Assembly: GCA_013398175.1 (NCBI GenBank)
Contig: VZRZ01002225.1
Span: forward strand, 1,571,511 to 1,635,510
Length of the DNA: 64,000 nt
Direction of reading: 5' to 3'
DNA from: Climacteris rufus
Taxonomy: Eukaryota; Chordata; Aves; Passeriformes; Climacteridae
In this document: positions 1-13,500 of the stretch, in pieces
Layout: every line of letters starts with the position of its first letter
Numbering within the stretch: position 1 is the first letter of the stretch
Notes under the pieces: generated by a model
What the model saw: only the letters and a program-made list of their open reading frames with translations
Databases searched by the model: none
Told to the model about the DNA's origin: nothing
Position numbers and translations under genes: made by a program

Positions 1-310
1 GGCTTGTCTTGTTTTTCAGATCCCCCCCTCTGGTGCCCCAAGGACTATCATCCTGCCCACATTCCACAGCAGTGTGGCTGTACTATTTCATTCCTCCTAT
101 TCCTCAGTGTCCCAAGAGCTTATTCATTGCTACAGGGTCCTTGGAAAGAAGACTTACTGGCAATGTGGCATATTTTGTTCATCTGGGGATTTCTGTTCGT
201 TTCAGGATCTTTAAGTTGTGATAATGTTATCTGAATAGAAGTAAGCATCTCTTTATTTTGGTGCTCTGAAACTCCAGTAATGATCACCAACGTTTTAAAA
301 AATGCTATTT

Positions 311-350
311 TTTATATAAAATGGAATATTTTTTTATAAAATGGAATTTT
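311..350. repeat. 20-bp tandem duplication
   Basis: Two adjacent 20-base units (311-330 and 331-350) share the core TATAAAATGGAAT and differ at two positions. This is a simple local duplication in AT-rich DNA. The embedded TATAAAA resembles a TATA box but nothing downstream supports a promoter. Confidence 0.75.
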
Positions 351-893
351 ATAGCAAAAGAGCAACCCATGAGAGAAGCGCATTATTTTTCTCCCTAATA
401 TCCAAGTCTTGTTAAATACCAGTGATACCAATCTCTGACTTTTGCTTCTGATTAATCCCTCCCTGCAGAATGAAGCTGCTGATGCTACACACTACCATCT
501 GCGCTAGTGGTGAAGGCAATGAGATTGAACTTCAAACAGCCCCTGTCTGCAAGAGGGTCCATGGCAGCAAAACATCAGGGGAGTCTTATGTCCAACACAA
601 ATAATGCTCTGCTCATCTTCCCCAGACCCTTTGCTAAGCACATTCTTTGAAATCTGCTTTCATATATCTCACTGTGAGAATTGTTTTCAGAAAAGTTACA
701 GGGGCATACAAGCAAATATGGTGAACGGCTGTGTCTCTGAGTCAGTTTATTACTGCTTGTTAATGAAGATTATTGATAAATATTGTCTTTATTCCATTAA
801 GACTATTGGAACAATACAAAATAACTGTTAAGCACAGCAGGTGACCCTAATCCAGTTACTGAAATATTAGAGAAGACTTCAGATAAATTTGAA

Positions 894-960
894 GAAGTTA
901 GGGTGACCATCCTCCTACATTTTAAGGATGTCTCATATCTGGTGGCTAATGGCCCATAAC
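894..960. mobile_element. Possible old DNA-transposon-like fragment
   Basis: The stretch begins with TTAGGGTGACCA and continues with spaced blocks (ATTTTAAGGA, then CATATCTGG). These resemble an old dispersed amniote element whose ends carry GGGTGACCA inverted repeats. The matching opposite end (TGGTCACCC) is not visible nearby, so this would be a one-ended fragment. The identification is from memory of the motif and is weak. Confidence 0.28.
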
Positions 961-1676
961 CCTTATCCAATATGGAGTTACTAAGCATTTGATCAGATAA
1001 AAAGCATGTTTTCAAGCAATCATTATTCAAAGGATCAGACACAGTGATACTAATGTATGATTTTGTACTATGAATAAAACATTTCTGATGATATCCCTCA
1101 AAAAATCTATATTGGAATTTATATAGGTGAGCAAGGAAGGGTCAAGTGAATTTCACAGAAGGAGATAGAGACCCATCTGGATTAAACTGAGTTAATACAA
1201 AACATAGCAAGACCAAGAGTCAGGAGTGCAGAATGTGTGGCCCTATATGTAAGCGTGACATACCAGTTACTTCCCAGTTTCCCTCAGGTCTGTCCCTATC
1301 CTGTTAAAGAAACCAGTACTGTTTCTTCCTAGAAGATCTTAGCTAGTCTATATTATTGGCAAGATAAGACACAATAGGAGGAATCAAGCAACAAGATGTC
1401 CTTTTTAATTCCTGTAGTTAACATGAGAACACAGATGGAACATTGTTGTCTGGCCAACTGCTCACCTGTGCAACTCTCTGTAGTACAATATCTCACCCAG
1501 TTCTCCTTCAGGTGCCAGAATATCTCCAGGTGCTTTTACATAGGTGTGTTCAGATAAGCCAAATGTCTTTGCCTCACCCTTCAGACCCACCAGTCTGGGT
1601 GAGTTCTAGGAAGCTGTAGCATGAAAACCATATTAGAGATGTACTCTGAAAGGATTAATTCATCCTGAGTCAGCAA

Positions 1677-1707
1677 ACTTGCATGATCCTAGAGGCATCA
1701 TGCAAGT
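1677..1707. repeat. Perfect 11-bp inverted repeat
   Basis: ACTTGCATGAT (1677-1687) and its exact reverse complement ATCATGCAAGT (1697-1707) are separated by 9 bases. The stem is too short for a typical microRNA precursor, and no gene is adjacent for it to terminate. It may be chance, or a binding site with dyad symmetry. Confidence 0.8.
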
Positions 1708-3334
1708 GGATGATCATGCCAAAGCCAAGGCTTTCTTGTGAGTGCCTCTGTACCCCAAAGCAAGTACAGGCAATCCCTGTTTCCAGGAACATGGAGCTCA
1801 AAAAGAAGGGAAAATACAATGCAGGGAAATTCTCAGAGACAAGCAGGAAGTTATGGCCACATATGCCAGCAACAAAATCTAACTCTCACTAATCTCCGTC
1901 CAAGTCTCATGCACCAGCCAAAATTCTGCTTTGATTTTGAGTACTTTAAGTGTACAATATCCCTCTAATACTATAACCAATATTTGTTTTTTTAAATTAA
2001 GCATTACCTTTATTTTCCAGAACATCACTCAGTTTTCTTTAAGACCTACCAAAATAACCAATTCCTAATCCTTAGTATAGTTAACTAACTCAAAACAAAC
2101 AGGCGCTTTTGTAGCATTGACAGTATTATATTTTCAGCCTATTATAAGCTTGTGACTAACACCTAGACTTTTCCTAGCACTCAGAAGTGTAGGTGGTAAA
2201 AAGCACAAAGCTATTTGCTTATCCAATTTTCTGAGTACACCTGCCACATAATGATTTCAACTGCAGAACCTTCAAGACTTTGCACTGGTTTTGTCCAGAT
2301 CAGGTTTTTGTTAGACAACAGACTGATTCATACAAGCATCTGAAACTAGTTTAAGTGATTTTTTTTCCTTGGGAAGTGGTGAAAAGCAACACTTCCAATA
2401 GAACATAAGTGAAAAGGCCCAAATGCAGATCATATAACTAAACACCACGGAAATAGAGAACATTTTGGATAGACATCTATTCTTTTTCCAGGTTTTCAGG
2501 TCTTGTCCACTATCAAGACAGAAACAAGAAGCTGATTGAAGCCCTTCACCACAACAGTTTGGTATTTTGGTTCAGAGGGCTTGGATTGATGAGAAATGCT
2601 ATTGGGATGCTACTTTACAGATGGTGAGTGGCAAAGCAGGCAGTGCTTCCCTCTGATGGGGAAAAGGCAAAGCCTTCATTAAAACATCAGCTTCCCCCAG
2701 AAGCTCATACTGACACGCCTAACCTGTGTGCATATGTCAACACAGAACACTTGCTAATGTTGCTGAGGCTGTAAATAAGGGTTCAGACTATACTCTGAAG
2801 GAGATTAATGAGTAGAGTGCTTCCTTCTCTGCTGGAGGCTGAAGTAGGTTCCCTATTAAGATGCAGTATCTGTCACTGTCAATAGAGACATGCTGTGTGG
2901 GTGTGAGGGGAGGTTAAGAGATGTCTCTGAATCTGGTAATTCTAGGCTTTTAGGGGTCTAGCTCAGGGGACTGACACACTTGAGCAACATCAACTTCCTG
3001 AAACATGTTTTCCATGAATAGAATAAGTCCAGTAACATCTGTGGCCAAAGAGGCAAAACTGGAGATACTCCCTTTTGAAGAAAATACAGAGTTTTCTTCT
3101 TAAATTTAGAAAAGAAGAAATAAATAAGCTAGTATCCTGTGCTTAGTCCATGCAGATTTCAAGGAAGGGAAAAGGAAGACATCTTTCCTTCTCCTAGTTT
3201 TTCACTTTGTATGTGTTGAGAACTGCGTTCTTATGATAAATTGGATGTCTGCCTTCCTTACCCATGCCCACTTATCTCCTTCCCTCTTCAGTTCAGGTAA
3301 ACAACTATGCTTATTTGTAAAACATCCATTCCTG

Positions 3335-3480
3335 TAGTATCAGAGTGTCTTACAAAACTGATTCTTCTTCACAAAGCATTTGATGTCACTCTCTGAAGGA
3401 AGGGTTATCCATTTTTACACATGGGAGAACAAAGCACAAAGAGGTTCAGTGTCATGTCCAAGCTTGAACTGCAACTGCAT
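3335..3480 (-). mobile_element. MIR/CORE-SINE, reverse orientation
   Basis: The + strand shows the reverse complement of a MIR-type SINE. There is a block like 'agtgtcttacaaaa', then the hallmark order: 'ttatccatttttacacatgg' (reverse of the 'tctgtaaaatggggataa' region), 'aaagcacaaagaggtt' and 'agtgtcatgtccaagc' (equivalent to 'aagtaacttgcccaagg'). The copy is strongly diverged with small indels, as expected for an ancient amniote SINE. The assignment is by recognition of the family consensus, not by alignment; boundaries are approximate. Confidence 0.7.
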
Positions 3481-4164
3481 CAATGAAGAGGCATCTTTAT
3501 TCTGAACTTACAGGCCCTTTAACTCTCTTCTTGCAGCTGGAGTCAGAAAACAAAATTCCCCATGTACCCCATGGCCACGTTGTAGTGAGGATTTCTAGCA
3601 CAGACAGACATTTTACTCAGCCTGGGCCAAGGAAGCTTTTCTCTACATCATTATGGGTATTTTTCCATGTATTTGAACCATATGACTTTCTAGACCAGAA
3701 ACTTGCATCATACATTTGAGTAATGCACACAAGTTAAAAATGCCTGTGCATTTTAACACAGACATGTAGCACATTGGCTTCTCTTAAAACTTCTAAGGAA
3801 CATATAACTTTATACAAATCAGCCTTTCTCCATTAATTAGAAGATTTACCTTTTCCAGTAAATAGAAGAGAGAATAAAATGAATTTAACACAGCAATATT
3901 TGCCATTTTTCTCAACCCTCGTGTCTCCATTACAAAATCTGAAAGAAACTGAAGAACTAATCTAGCCAGTACAATCATTAATTTCAAAAGAAAAAAAGAG
4001 TGCAACAAAACATTGCATTAAGATTGTAAGATGTGGTTAAGTTTAGCAAAAGCAAGTAACTAAAAAGGAAAGTGAAAAGGAAGAAATCTCAGGGAAAAAA
4101 ATGGGAGCCTATGCCAAAAAAAATCACTTCTAGCTTTGTGTGTTGAAAATTTATCTCACTTAAG

Positions 4165-4240
4165 TACCTGGATATGTAGCCCAAAGTCAATGGGAATTAC
4201 AAAGGGCAGCACCTCTGAATAATATATCAATTCTTTAGCT
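4165..4240. mobile_element. Possible ancient sauropsid dispersed repeat fragment
   Basis: The phrases 'aaagtcaatgggaatt' and 'cagcacctctgaa' occur in the order and spacing familiar from an old, abundant turtle/crocodilian dispersed repeat ('agtcaatggga ... cagcacctctgaaaatc'). Only about 70 bases are recognisable and no termini are seen. Recognition is from memory; no family name is assigned. Confidence 0.3.
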
Positions 4241-5617
4241 CTATTCTCAGTTACAGGCAGAACGCAAATGCTATTTACTCTTCCTTTACATCAGCAACCT
4301 TACTGAACACCTAACAGCCCACCTTTTTTGGTTTGCTTTTTCTGCTTAGAGAATAAGGCTATTTATAAAAAAATCTCACCATAAAAACACAATAATATTA
4401 GAAAAGCTGCCTGCAAATAACACGTGCTAAAGTGTCACAGAGAGAAGTTGATATCTGCTTCCCAATAACGCAAAAAAGCCAAATATTATTTGTGTTGGCA
4501 AAACTGAACAAATGAACTCCCCCTTACTTTTAACTGCCTGGCTTTCTTTTGCCCCATATGTAAGCCAAAGGATTTTCAATAGTTGGCATGAGTCTTCCCC
4601 CAGAAATATGGTATCCTAAATGCCACACTAACACCACTTATTGATCTCAGCTTACAGCTCAGAACGAGGGAGTATCCTGATGTAGAAGGAATAGTACTTT
4701 TCTTGGATCAAATATAGGCCAAAATTGTGGAAAAACAATCAAATAAATGATTTTTTAAAAATCAAATTATACTTGGACTACAAGCAGGATGCTTTTTTTT
4801 TCCCTGCAAATAATTCTCTCTACAACTTCTATGTAACAATTCTTTATCCTTTGTGGAAATAGCTGCCAACAACATATGGAATGACCACCTTTGAAGGACA
4901 CTACAGGTAATTTTTGTACTGCAATGAATGATGTCCATTAAAATGAGAACTAGAGAGGAAAAAGTACTATCTTTATAAGAAGGTGATCTGTAAAGTACCT
5001 AAAAAGCTAAGGGAAGTCCTGTGGGAATTTGAAGATTTTGGGGCAGTAACTAAAGCTGGATTTCAACAGGATGTTACTATGGAAAGAGAGGATGAGTCCC
5101 AGGCTTTCCATCAAGGATGAGCCTGCTGTAGAAGCAGTACAACACAAGCAGCGTGGGAACTCGTGTCACTAGTTTGAAAAACTGCTTCATATTAGAATAA
5201 GTCTTTTTGGAGAGAAGGGAGACAGAGAGAGAAATAAAACTCCTGTTCAAATCACCAGATAGAAAATACCAGAGCATATAGATATAAACGATGTCTTATA
5301 GAAGCAGATGTGATTGGTAAGATATCTTTTTCCCCCAAAAGAGATTATTTGTGTGTATCTCTTTGATGATCTGATATGACTAAAAAACTCAATAACCTCA
5401 GCACCTATTGACCCATGTGAAAAACAGGGACAGATGCTATCAACTGCTATGTTTGTTTGTAGAAAAAAATAAAAATTCTCCAAAACTGTCTTCTATACAA
5501 TTGTTTGGGTTTTGGTTTGGTCTTTTTTTAATAAAAAACAGACATATACAATAATGTAACTAGACTTCCAAAACTGTGGGAAGGTGGCATTTCATGTGTT
5601 TTTGAGAGGGGGGAAAA

Positions 5618-5640
5618 AAAACAACAACAACAACAAACAA
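5618..5640. repeat. Short (CAA)n repeat
   Basis: A run of A followed by about five ACA/CAA units. It is a simple sequence of the type left by expansion of an A-rich tract. Confidence 0.8.
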
Positions 5641-7554
5641 CTAAGAGAGGCTCTCATAGGTAGTAAGCACAGAAACCACAGAAAAATACTCCAAACACAT
5701 AAGGCTAAACTTTACATAATAACAGGTCAAAAACAGCTGAAAGAGTAAAATGCAAAGATGAAAGTTGGAAGGAAAGGAAATATTTTTATAGTATTAAAAA
5801 TATTTTTAAGCCCAGAGTCAGATTACTTATAAAAGCAACATGGTGACAGAATTCAAACTGAGTGACATGACCCATTCATTTTGCTTCAAAATAAATGTGT
5901 ATTTTTCACTTAATGAAAGAATTGGGAAAGGGCAACAAAAGAATTCTCTCTCAAATATTTTTATCTTGAAGTTACTATAATAAATTTTCCTTCTTCAAAC
6001 AGGGTCTTCTGTCCTTCTGAACATACTGAGAGAAAAAATATAACTTTTAAAAAATCTTATTAACAACCTTCCAATTTTATGCAGTTCAGTCCTGAAGTCC
6101 TGATTTTATAAACTGCTCAGGCCTTTCTGGCAGGGAAAGGAAGCAGCAGTCAATTCCTTAGATGGAGGACTGACAACTGTCAAAGAGTAATGGCATTTGT
6201 GGTTACTGATGTAACCAACAGCCAGGCACCAATTTTTACTATTCACCTGAGCAAAATTTTTGTTATAACAGGTGCAAATACCAATGTTGTGCATTAACTT
6301 CTGTTTGTCTTCTGAGATAACCCCAGGAAACAGTGAATCCCACCAACCTCTGACTCTGGTGAGGAGGTTAACTCTCCTTTTCAGAAGTAAATCATATAAA
6401 AGACTGTGAAAGTGATGTGCAGGTATATTAAGACAGGTGGAAGCAGTCATTCACACAAATGCAATTACACAATGCTTTCTGTAGTGCTTCCAAAAGGTGA
6501 TGCCAAATAATACGCAAAGCATTTGCATGCCCAAGACAAAATCTAAATAATGGCTGGAGTTAGGTCTCTGCAAGCAAATACTGACACCTTTCCCTAGTCA
6601 ATGATGCCATTCTTTTAAATGGCATTTAGATTTGTCCATAAGTTTATAACTTATCTTTTCTAAAACTAGGTAGAGTTGAAAAACAAAAAATACAGGTAAT
6701 ACACCTTCATATTTCAGATATTTTGAACCATTATAGACACACTTCAATTAGCCACCCTTGGCCCTACACATCCTGGAAAAAAATTACTAGATTGCATCCT
6801 TTGGGCATAGCATCAAAATGACTTAACCCAGCAAAGTTCAGACCTTGTAGTCAATTTAAACTGAACGTGACCGTTCTACAGTAGCCAAATTCAGGTTTTG
6901 GAAAGTGGTTCAGACAGTTAATTCCATGCAAAAAGACACTTGGGATTTCAATTACTCAAAAATGGGGAAACAGCAATTTGTAATAAATGACAGGGAAACA
7001 ATGGAGAACCTTGTGGACATGACCACATTCTTGCTCTTTGAAGGTAAACTTCTACAGCAAATTATTTTGACCCAAAACCACACTTTTACGAATCTGCATT
7101 AAACCAGTTTCACATCTGTTCAGAGTGCCAGTTAACACAAGCATTGACACAACAGAACAAGCCCTTCCAACTGGTCTTTTCCAAATGGGTCCTTGATGAT
7201 CAATTTTTAAAGTTTCAAAGGTTGGTGGAAATCCTTTACAGTATTGGTGGTCCTACAGGGATGAGGGAGAAAAGAGTTGTTGTTCATGCCAACTAGTCAT
7301 GAAAGAAAGTGTTCTGAGAAAATATGCTGTCCCTTAAAATGAAAATAAATATTTATTGACGAGGAAAAGCAAGGAAAGGAAGAGGTAGGAGGGATCTGCC
7401 ACACAACAAAGGAAAACTTCTGACAGCCTCAGAATTTTTTTTCCTCTAACTTACCAATGACATCAGGACAAGTAAACTAATAAGGCAGTCTGAAAAAACT
7501 GAAATAACACTTTTTTCTGCAACCTTAACATTATCTAGATTATTATTCTTCAGT

Positions 7555-7588
7555 ACACACACAGACACACACACACACACACACACAG
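7555..7588. repeat. (CA)n microsatellite
   Basis: About 16 CA dinucleotides with one interruption (CACAGACACA) near the left end. It is a typical vertebrate dinucleotide microsatellite and probably length-polymorphic. Confidence 0.93.
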
Positions 7589-10046
7589 TCCTATACAATT
7601 TATTTTAATGTAATGCTGCCCCCTTGTGCTTTTGTATACAAGGAAGTTTTTGTCAATAACCAAGGTTTGTAGCAACTAAAGAAAAGCAAGAAATCGGCCT
7701 TTTCCTCAGCTCTGAGCTTCCTTACAGATTTTTTCACTTGAGCAGTAATATGATCTTATGCAACACTCAGCAGTCTCAGAGCCTAGGGAAATAGGAAACA
7801 TGTATTAACATAAAAATTAAAGAGACAGTGAAAAGAAAGAACACCATGTGTAAGTCAAAGATGAGAAAGGAAGATAAAGGTCAAATCAAAGTTACAATAA
7901 GCTACCGAAAATGAGTGCAAAATACATAGTTCTGTTTTGTGCATTAAGTTGTAGTTTTTCAACACAAAGAAACAGGTTTTACAGAGGATGGCAAAGAAAA
8001 TGTGATAGGACAAAAAGAGAGTGAGAACTCTACAGCTGAGGAATCAGTCTCCTTCATACTAGCAATCTAGCACCAGTCAGCCTTTGCTCACCAACTTTTG
8101 GAACTCACAGACATACAAACTTGTCAAGTGTCCCATGCTAGAGCCATTATAAACTTCTGAGAAACTTGTGAGTGAAAAGTATCTCCTTGGGAACGTTTGG
8201 CTTAGAATCAATTATCTGTCAACTGCCCATGTAGATCCAGTAACCAGGGACTGCCTGGAAAACTTGTCTTCCTTGTAGAGGGTTCCCTGCAAAATGGCTT
8301 GAGCTACGAGGACATGGAACCATTCCATATGGCACAGTTTATGGCTGAAGACAAGAAAATTTGTTCTGGTGTTTTTCAAGGATATTAAAATCTCAAAAAT
8401 TTATAGGAGAAATTGAAGCATGTAGGCATGACACAAAGCATCAATACTTATTCCTTTTGAACTTTAAACAAATCCTACATCCTGAAGAAACTATTTTGTT
8501 TGATGACTACTTCCTGAAATTCCATGTGAATCATAATAAAGCTTATGTGTGTTCATTTAGTTTTTATTAGACAAAGATTTTTTTTTAAATCATCCATTTT
8601 GTTCTCAAACCTTATGAAAGCTTAATGATAATCAATAGGTCATTATAATCATGGAATAAATGCCTATACATGAGCATCTATATGCTAGCTTCATGTGTAT
8701 GTTGTACTCAGGCTACTGAAAACACACATGACAATTACTGGCCATTTTCCTTCTAAATTTCACGGCTTAAAAATTTATTCAAAAAGAAAACAAAAAAAAG
8801 TTTATTTGGCTCAAGAACAGTGTGACAATTCCAGATAACTTTTAGCAAAGATTACAAAGAGCAAGCTGCAAGTATTTTGTTCTGGTAGGTACATTCCCAT
8901 TTTCTTCTAGAATTAGTTTGATTTAAAAATTCACAACCTTCTTATTTTAAATATTTCCTTGACAAAGTCAATGGAAGTCAAGAAGCTAAACAAAACCTTC
9001 TGTTTCAATCTGAATGATACCTTTAATTTGAACAGAAATAATATGGTTTAGCTTTTCAGAATGTTAAAGGAAAATTGATCATTTTTATTTTAAGTTGACC
9101 CAAGATAATTTTTATTGTGTATCTGAGCTTGGTCAATGACTTGAATAAAACCTAACCTAATTGTTCAAGGAGGTCTACTATAAACAAGATTTATGTTTAG
9201 AATTTCTATTCTTTATCTTGTTTCATTACGTCTTATCTTTCTTATTAATTTTTTATATGGAAACACAGCAGATGCCTTCTGCAAAACTAGGAGTCTATGG
9301 TGTATTATTAGAATGTGTGAAATAGTATGCAAAGTGCCATCCTCTGTTTTTCTCCTCTCTCTTATGAACGTAGATCTAAAAGGTAGGCAATTTAAGGATG
9401 TTGGCACTCTGTCTGAAGCTATGTTAGTCATTTTTAAACTCTTGTGTTCTCACTTCTCAACATATACATCTTACATAAATTAAATTAACTTGGCCCATAT
9501 CACCGAGCTGAGCATCATCCTGTGACACAGAGGAGACAAAAAAATGAGCTGTAGAACAACTGTAAAACCTGTTAGGGAATTATGTGGCTCCAAAAAGATG
9601 CTGTGTCTCACTGCCCATGCCTCCCTGCTGCTGGGAAAAGAAGAAGGTACAGTGGCAGGTCCTGGGGCAGGAGGGGCTATGGCTGGGGGAGACTGACAGC
9701 CACTCCTGTGCTGTCATTCCTGATATCAGACCGGGGATCTGGGGAGGTGTAGGCAACAGGCCTATGCCCATTCATACCTGAACAAGACTCTGTGCAGACA
9801 ACAATCTGACTGGCTGCCTGTTATTTTGCCTAACCGTTGCAATAGTGGTTCTAAAACTGTAACTCTTCCTTCAAGTAATTCAATTAAAAAGTCCTATTAC
9901 ATTCAGTGACAATGTGGCTTGTGGGTAGTGACAGTCCTTCAGAAAGAGCTCATGAATCAAGGAAAATTTACTGTATGCTTTCTAAGCAATGCCTAACTAG
10001 TAATATTAATATACTTTCATTTCTGATTTTGTGGGCCTTGAAAAAC

Positions 10047-10082
10047 TAACTTTAATATTAACATAATGTTAACTTTAATATT
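10047..10082. repeat. Short direct and inverted AT repeat
   Basis: The 13-mer TAACTTTAATATT occurs at 10047-10059 and again at 10070-10082. Between and across the copies, TTAACAT and ATGTTAA (10058-10072) form a dyad around a single A. It is small and AT-rich, so probably slippage. Confidence 0.7.
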
Positions 10083-11370
10083 CCTGTGCTTCTTAGTTCT
10101 TTCAGTTACTCTAATTTATTTCTCTTGGATCCTTTTCAGATACTATTTTTAATCTACCTTCTATTTTCCACACTTTTCTCCATTCTTTGTTTTACAACCA
10201 TTTCAGATCTGTATTTTCAGATAGATATCTTTTCTTTTGAAAAAACTTCCCTATAGTTACTGCTACCACTATTACCAAAGGACTTAATATACATATCTCA
10301 GCACCTTCTTCCAGCATTTCAAAAAAGCATGTAAGCAAGGAAATTATTCATGGTATCTACAGAAACCTATCTTAGGGGCCCTGAGACCCTCCTGGCAAAA
10401 GCAGAGTCCTCTGGGGGCAAACCATAGCAAAAGAAAAATTAGGTTAGTTTATAATTGGTTCGTGAAGTTGTGTTTCACATTACATTGCCTCTACTATAAT
10501 TTTTGTGAAATTAGGCTCCTCATCTAAACTAAAGAATTTAACAATTATGTATCAAAGTTAGACTGGATGAATGATCCCCCCCCACCAAAGTATTAACAGT
10601 TGGCATTAGCAAGCACTGACCAAATGTTTAACCTACTAAAACATAACCTCTAAAAAAAAAAGAGACCCCAAAGTTAATTATTTGTTGTGTTATAATATGC
10701 TGTGGGAAAGGTAGTCCAAAGCAAATTTTTTAAGTCTGTCTTAGACAAAAAGTACTGTGGTAGCACACAACACAATTGAGCCAATCAATTTTTAAACAAC
10801 TCCTGAATCTATTTGGCACACACTGGATCAAAACCTGTCTCTCCTATTAAAAGCAAAGAGATTTGCTCCATTTAGAGAGTGGAGACTACTTGACCCACAA
10901 TGCAGAGCCTTGTTTTCACTGAAAGGTCAAAAACAGGACAAATGTATTTGTGTGACGACAGAGTGGCACTGGAGGAAAGCTTTCATTGCTGTGATGGCAC
11001 TGCTTAGACTCCAAGTTTTGCTTCCCGAGTCACTGGCTGACACCATTCTTGTACATGACAGCTTGAATGTCTGTGTTAGCTTTGTAGCCAGGAGCGTACA
11101 ACAGTGGAGACACATCTGGAAATTGGGTTTTATCTCATCTGAGCCTGGAATCTCCAGTACTACTTCGAGTTATCTGGGATGAAAGTAAAACCTTTCCTAA
11201 TTGCTTGTGTATTTCTATTTCCAGTCTTCCTCTCAAAAACCCCCACAAACCACCAACCAAAAAACAACACAGAAATAATATCAGTTCCTTATCATGTCTT
11301 TTCCATCTATAAGGATGAAAAATATGTTTTGATTAATTGTTGTTTGACCTAGGCAATTTGGCTCACTCCA

Positions 11371-11394
11371 AACAATAATAACAATAATAATAAT
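11371..11394. repeat. Short imperfect (AAT)n microsatellite
   Basis: A run of AAT/ACA units (aacaataataacaataata and onwards) of about eight triplets with interruptions. Confidence 0.8.
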
Positions 11395-13500
11395 CTCCTG
11401 TATTCTATTATCCAAGGTAAGTGATAATTGAAAACAAACACCTGGCATCTATCTCATGAAAAGCCAATAGAAAAAATCAAAATGTTATTGCTGACAGTGA
11501 ATCAGAAAGCTTATAACAAGGGTATTGAAACAATACTTGAGAATTAAAAAAAAAGCTGGATTTTGAAGGAAGATATTTTTTAGTGGTGATATCTGATAGA
11601 CTACAGTATAGTCTTCCAAGACATGAGTCTTATTGCATGAGTTTCTTAAAACAATGCAAAGCACTCAAGAATAGAGTGTAGGGAACACTCTAAATTGGTC
11701 CCCCGGGTAAGGACTAGCTGACCTAATTGGTATTTCCCATCTTTAATTTATGTGATCATACAGTACGCTGTTATCTTTTCATTACATTAACCCATGGGGT
11801 CAAACATTCCTCTAGTGGAGTTCCACTGGAACAAGCAGGTTTGCACCAGGACTCAGTTTGGCCCACATCATTTAAATATGAATTTCAAACACAGCTGTAA
11901 TCAGCCTTATAGAGTAATGTTATTCTCAGGAAAGAACATGCAAGTCCCCCGTATGAAAGGCAGATACTTTTATCAATGCAAACGTTATAAAACATAATAC
12001 CCATCAAATATTACATGCCAGAACAGCACTAAACTACTTAATAGTAAATAAAATATTAGTTTGGAAAAGTATTTGGATTCTTCCTCACATTACTGCAATG
12101 TTTTATTCCTATCCCGCTTATATATTTTGTTAATCTAAGTGTCCAGCATGTGATGAAACTCCTCAGTTCTACACAGTTCTTCTTCCTTTGGGATTGCACA
12201 GCACCTTTGTCACCTTCAGGGCAAGAGCAATGCCACTGTGGCAATCTCAGTTTACAAACGTGCCTTTTAATGCATCTATCCATCTCTTTACACCAAGCCA
12301 TGTCATCAATGTCGAGTCAAAAACAGCTAAATTGTGAAGCAACTTGAAATGATAGTTCCTGCAAAATGGCAATTATCAGTTTTTGGAGCATAAGTGAAGG
12401 TGGTAGTCCAAAAGAGTTCTCTTAAAAGGTTTGCCAGTGATGTAGAAATGTCTTTAATAAGCAGCAACATAGACAAAAATTCTCTTTTATTGTTTCTTGT
12501 TCTGTCAATTAAGTAATTCAAAGTATCTTGACCCAGCATTCTGATTTTGCCTCAAAAATTCTAAGCAGGTGTAAGTAAATGATGACTCTTTGTTTATTCA
12601 TCTGTCAATTGACTTTGGAGTCTGAAATTATTGCAAGTCACATCATGGTAGTTATGACACTAAATTTGCATCATGGAAAACTAGGTATTGAATGAGTTGC
12701 TGAAAAGTGTTCCCTCTAAACTGATAGGTGATGGATAGACAGACAAATGGTTTCATATGCAATCAATCAAGCAACAATCCAATTTTCTCTAAGAAAGCCA
12801 AAAACCTACTCAACCAGAACAGCTTCAATTCTGAAATGCAACTGTGCCTCACAGAAGCTGCTGCTGCTGCCTTTTGTGTTGAGCTTTTGGGACCAAATCC
12901 CAAAGACACATTAAATGATTAGGAAGGATGACAGTGGAACATCACAGGAGATGTAGATTACGTCTCTACTACAGGAATCAAAGAGGACCTTCTGGTTTCC
13001 TACGCGTAGGATCTCACTTTGTGGCTAAGAACATGGTAGAAATGGAGCAGGAAGGGCTTGCCACAGCCAGCTGTAAGAACTATTTTTTTTTCCCCATTTA
13101 AGTCTTCCAAAGGAGGTGCTCAGAAACTGAAATTCCAGTCATGATCAGTGAACAAAAATTGTCTTTAATCCATATACTTTAGATATGTTTAGCTCCATAA
13201 AGAAATGGACACCAGGATCCATCAACAGGATCCACAGGAAACTCAACACAAGATGGGGGAGGTAGAGCTTCATGTGATGGGGCTGCAAAATGGGCTTATT
13301 ATTCCAAGCATAAAAATTTACAACAGATATTGCATTAATTTATCCTAAAAGTTGGTTTCTGTTTAAAATTTTGTTTTGTTTTTGTCAAGAGCAAATATTA
13401 ATATTTTTCTTTGAAAATGAAAATAAGTGTGTGAGTTGGTGTTCTTTTCTTGTCATTTTATTTCCATACCTTGAGAAATATGCTACTTTTAATCCTGTCT

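Larger units (their letters stand above)
1..3334. other. Non-coding stretch, no gene seen
   Basis: AT-rich sequence with frequent stops in all frames. It holds a 20-bp tandem duplication (311-350), a short perfect inverted repeat (1677-1707) and a possible old repeat fragment (894-960), each listed separately. The reading frames of 60-80 codons here have no recognisable protein content. I see no convincing exon, promoter or RNA gene. Confidence 0.7.
3481..7554. other. Non-coding stretch, no gene seen
   Basis: AT-rich sequence with A-rich runs, for example around 4066-4125, and a short CAA repeat at 5618-5640. A 114-codon frame on the minus strand (6106-6450) shows no domain-like content. An octamer-type motif ATTTGCAT occurs at 6521-6528, without supporting context. 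Confidence 0.65.
7589..13500. other. Non-coding stretch, no gene seen
   Basis: Ordinary AT-rich sequence with two locally GC-richer patches at about 9580-9780 and 10930-11170. It also has a C/A-rich low-complexity tract (about 11236-11272) and an AAT run (about 11371-11394). Frames in the GC-richer patches are open for 60-90 codons on both strands, which is what base composition alone would give. No family is recognised. Confidence 0.6.

Noticed and set aside
315..347. Two TATAAAA boxes
   Set aside because: They are copies within a small AT tandem duplication, with no initiator, CpG enrichment or exon downstream.
12856..12871. Short CTG triplet run
   Set aside because: Only about four units, within the normal background of vertebrate DNA.
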